Below are positions 5,672 to 7,125 of a stretch of 7,125 bases of DNA, piece after piece. The notes below the pieces were generated by a model. The model saw nothing but the letters and a program-made list of their open reading frames with translations, did no database searches and had not been told where the DNA came from. This stretch comes from Candidatus Caccocola faecipullorum (GTDB taxonomy: Bacteria; Synergistota; Synergistia; Synergistales; Synergistaceae): NCBI GenBank assembly GCA_018716365.1, contig DVKA01000041.1, positions 1 to 7,125 of the forward strand. Direction: 5' to 3'. Numbering within the stretch: position 1 is the first letter of the stretch; each line of letters opens with the position of its first letter. Made by a program: the position numbers and the translations under genes.

Positions 5672-5704
5672 GAAAAAAGCCGCCTGTATGGCGGCTTCTT
5701 TTTT
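5672..5704. terminator. Strong bidirectional Rho-independent terminator
   Basis: AAGCCGCC (5677-5684) pairs perfectly with GGCGGCTT (5690-5697) around TGTAT, with a T6 run at 5699-5704 on the plus strand and an A6 run at 5673-5678 that serves as the T-tract on the minus strand. It ends the DUF3842 transcript and, in reverse, the M20-selenoprotein operon. Confidence 0.92.
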
Positions 5705-5706
5705 GC

Positions 5707-5751
5707 GTGCGGCTTGAATGGTGGATGTATGCTGCCGCGCTTTTTTCTTTT
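5707..5751 (+). terminator. Second, tandem terminator-like hairpin
   Basis: GTGCGGC (5707-5713) pairs with GCCGCGC (5734-5740), with one G-U pair and a 20-nt loop, followed by TTTTTTCTTTT (5741-5751). The large loop weakens it; it would back up the preceding terminator for plus-strand transcripts. Confidence 0.45.
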
Positions 5752-5850
5752 GCCCGTCGTTTTCCAGTCACGCGCATTATGCAGTGCAGCCCGCACTTCA
5801 CCGTATAAGGCTGGCGTGATTGTGCGAACGCATACCGTATAGGTGCAACT
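5752..5850. other. Noncoding 3' flank of the selenoprotein gene; short direct repeat
   Basis: No gene or RNA is recognisable here. It is the 3' untranslated tail of the minus-strand operon. ACCGTATA occurs twice in direct orientation (5800-5807 and 5834-5841, spacing 34 bp), each followed by AGG or GG; this may be chance. Confidence 0.4.
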
Positions 5851-6069
5851 CTAAGCCTTTTTAGCCGCTTCCGCCGCGACGCGGCGGACGTCGCCGAGGC
5901 ATCAGCCGCCCTTCGGGTTTGTCTCTTCGCAGCGGCACGTTCCGCGGCGCAGTTCCGCCGCGATTTTGTCGGCTATCGTCGATTTGCCGTTTTTCCTGTA
6001 ATCCGCCTCGATGTCGGCCCTGGTGTAGCCGAAGCACCAACAGATCTTCTCGTCGGGCGCGCCGCTCAT
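5851..6069 (-). CDS. Probable selenoprotein: BFD/CopZ-like [2Fe-2S]-binding protein with in-frame TGA (Sec56)
   Basis: A 72-codon gene (ATG 6069-6067, TAG 5853-5851). It reads through TGA at codon 56 (5904-5902). Translation shows CWCFGYTRADIEADY (residues 10-24), the family's NGKSTIADKI (27-36), CRC (45-47), NPKGG (51-55), then U56 and CLGDV (57-61). Cys-ligand positions C10, C12, C45 and C47 fit an iron-sulfur or zinc site of the BFD/CopZ N-terminal type. Family members I know continue NPKG-x-C/U-CLGDV, so the TGA sits where a redox Cys is expected (family knowledge plus inference). If TGA were a stop, a 55-residue protein would lack this conserved tail. The start is 8 nt after the M20 stop, with AGGAAGG (6090-6084) about 14 nt upstream and translational coupling likely. 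It is probably co-transcribed with the M20 gene. No selenocysteine machinery is visible in the window. Confidence 0.82.
5870..5888 (-). promoter_or_regulatory. Candidate bacterial SECIS element
   Basis: On the minus strand, TCCGCCGC (5888-5881) pairs perfectly with GCGGCGGA (5877-5870) over 8 bp, enclosing a 3-nt loop GTC (5880-5878). The first loop base is a G, 22 nt downstream of the TGA. A strong stem with a G at the start of a short apical loop, a few tens of nucleotides after the UGA and inside the coding frame, is the form described for bacterial SECIS elements recognised by SelB. This is a structure match, not a demonstrated site. Confidence 0.65.
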
Positions 6070-6077
6070 TTTGCGAG

Positions 6078-7125
6078 CTACAGCCTTCCTATGAGCGCGG
6101 CGTAGAATTCCGCCGCCTTAACGATTTTCGCTGTTTCGCAGTTTTCGTCGCGCATGTGGGCGAGCTTGTACTCGCCTGGGCCGAAGCCTATCGTCGGTAT
6201 GCCCATGCCGACGGGCGTGACTGCGTTCGTCCCGAAGTCCCAGAAGTCGTAGCGAGCGGGAGCTTCGCCGAAGGCATCGGTGTATGCGGCGTCCGCGGCC
6301 TTCTTGAGCGGAGAATCGCAGTCGAGCTTCCACGCCGGGTGCAGCGGTTCGTAGACGAGCGGCGCTCCTTTCCAGCTCGTGCGGCGCAGCGTGCCTATTT
6401 CCCACGTCGCGCGCTTTCCCTCTATAAGCGAGTCCATCTCGGCGCGGACTTTTTCTTCCGTCTCGCCGAGCACGAGGCGGCGGTCGAGGTATATCTCGCA
6501 CTCGCTGGGCACTGCGTTGAGCGAGGCCGTGACGCAGCTTATATTCGACAGCACTATCGTGCCGTGCGGATCGCCCTCAGCCGTCAGCTTTTTGTTCAGC
6601 GCTTCGACGCGCTCTATGATTTCCGCCATCTCGTAGACGGCGTTTACGCCCTTCTCAGGCGCGGAGCCGTGCGCGGAGACTCCGTGTGTGATTATGCGCA
6701 TCTGAGCCTTGCCCTTGTGTCCCAACGTTATCACGTCGTCGGACGGCTCGCATATCACGACGAAGTCGGGGCGAAGGCTGAGCTCCTTGTACATCATCTT
6801 GATGTTCTCGCCGTCGCAGTACTCCTCGCAGACGCTTCCGCTGACGCATATTCGTTTGCCCTTCGTCAACCCGCGTTCGCGCGCGAGCGCCGCGCCGTAT
6901 ATCGAGGCCGCGAGGCCGCCCTTCATATCGACGGAGCCGCGCCCGTAGATGCGCCCGTCCTTTATCTCGGCGGCGAAGGGCGGAAGAATCCATTCATCCG
7001 CGTCGCCCGCCTCGACCGTGTCCATGTGCGAGTCGAAATGGATCAGCTTTTCGCCGTTCCCGATGAATCCGACCGCGTTGCCCGTGCCGTCGATGAAGGC
7101 CTCGTCGTAGCCGAGCTCCTTCATT
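6078..7125 (-). CDS. ygeY: M20 metallohydrolase, YgeY-type (selenium metabolism-linked), 5' partial
   Basis: Zinc-dependent M20 hydrolase resembling peptidases and deacylases, of the YgeY subfamily noted for co-occurrence with selenium-dependent molybdenum hydroxylase genes. Counting from the first visible Met (7124-7122): FDSHMD (H33, D35), GRGSVDMKGG (D66), VCEEYCDG (E100, E101), CEPSDD (E126) and LAHM (H323) supply the dimetal and catalytic residues. SAHGSAPEKG (150-159) is the dimerisation-domain motif. RRTSWKG and FGTNAV also match YgeY. The frame remains open at the window edge; YgeY proteins are about 400 residues, so about 45 N-terminal residues are probably missing and the visible Met is likely internal. 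Stop TAG is at 6080-6078, followed after 8 nt by the selenoprotein start. The substrate is unknown. Confidence 0.9.
   Translation of the reverse strand, partial: MKELGYDEAFIDGTGNAVGFIGNGEKLIHFDSHMDTVEAGDADEWILPPFAAEIKDGRIYGRGSVDMKGGLAASIYGAALARERGLTKGKRICVSGSVCEEYCDGENIKMMYKELSLRPDFVVICEPSDDVITLGHKGKAQMRIITHGVSAHGSAPEKGVNAVYEMAEIIERVEALNKKLTAEGDPHGTIVLSNISCVTASLNAVPSECEIYLDRRLVLGETEEKVRAEMDSLIEGKRATWEIGTLRRTSWKGAPLVYEPLHPAWKLDCDSPLKKAADAAYTDAFGEAPARYDFWDFGTNAVTPVGMGIPTIGFGPGEYKLAHMRDENCETAKIVKAAEFYAALIGRL

Noticed and set aside
5902..5904. Reading the TGA as a frameshift or pseudogene break in the BFD-like gene
   Set aside because: The frame is unchanged before and after the TGA, the tail matches the family, and a SECIS-like hairpin is correctly placed; selenocysteine is the simpler explanation.
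1..7125. CRISPR arrays, tRNA or rRNA genes, complete insertion sequences
   Set aside because: No regularly spaced direct repeats, no tRNA T-arm with a foldable cloverleaf, no rRNA tracts and no transposase domain were found on either strand.

Overview
The window is GC-rich DNA with small intergenic gaps and genes packed on both strands. It suggests an anaerobic gut or sediment bacterium. I favour Synergistota (Cloacibacillus/Synergistes-like), or less likely a GC-rich Clostridia relative, because of the gene mix: a YgeY-type M20 hydrolase, a DUF3842 protein, a Cdd1-type protein and apparent selenocysteine use. This placement is inference; no rRNA or marker gene is present.

Layout from left to right. 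(1) Positions 1-717 hold the 3' part of an iron/cobalamin-type ABC transporter ATPase (+ strand); the rest of its operon lies upstream. (2) Positions 718-1115 have no convincing protein gene, but the stretch is not empty. On the minus strand it has a perfect TATAAT box, a run of long perfect hairpins and a terminal GC-rich hairpin followed by a U-rich stretch. This looks like an independent structured RNA of about 290 nt, or a mobile-element remnant of that kind. (3) A secreted 5'-nucleotidase/UshA-type phosphoesterase (minus) and a membrane-anchored calcineurin-like phosphoesterase (plus) diverge from a 92-bp promoter region. The plus-strand promoter lies so close to the ATG that the mRNA looks leaderless. 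(4) The plus-strand phosphoesterase is followed closely by a GNAT acetyltransferase and a blasticidin-S-deaminase-like cytidine deaminase, probably as one operon. (5) A Cdd1-type helix-hairpin-helix protein (minus) converges on the deaminase and diverges from a DUF3842 gene (plus), which ends in a strong bidirectional terminator and a second terminator-like hairpin. (6) The right end is a minus-strand operon: a YgeY-family M20 hydrolase (5' end outside the window), then after 8 nt a 72-codon gene.

The main discovery is that last gene, 6069 to 5851 on the minus strand. It encodes a small BFD/CopZ-like [2Fe-2S] protein with an in-frame TGA at codon 56. The frame continues past the TGA into the typical family tail (Cys-Leu-Gly-Asp-Val) and ends at a TAG. 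A strong GC hairpin with a G-initiated 3-nt loop sits at the distance expected for a bacterial SECIS. Ordinary gene calling would truncate or miss this probable selenoprotein. It lies directly behind a hydrolase of a family linked to selenium metabolism, so the two genes support each other.
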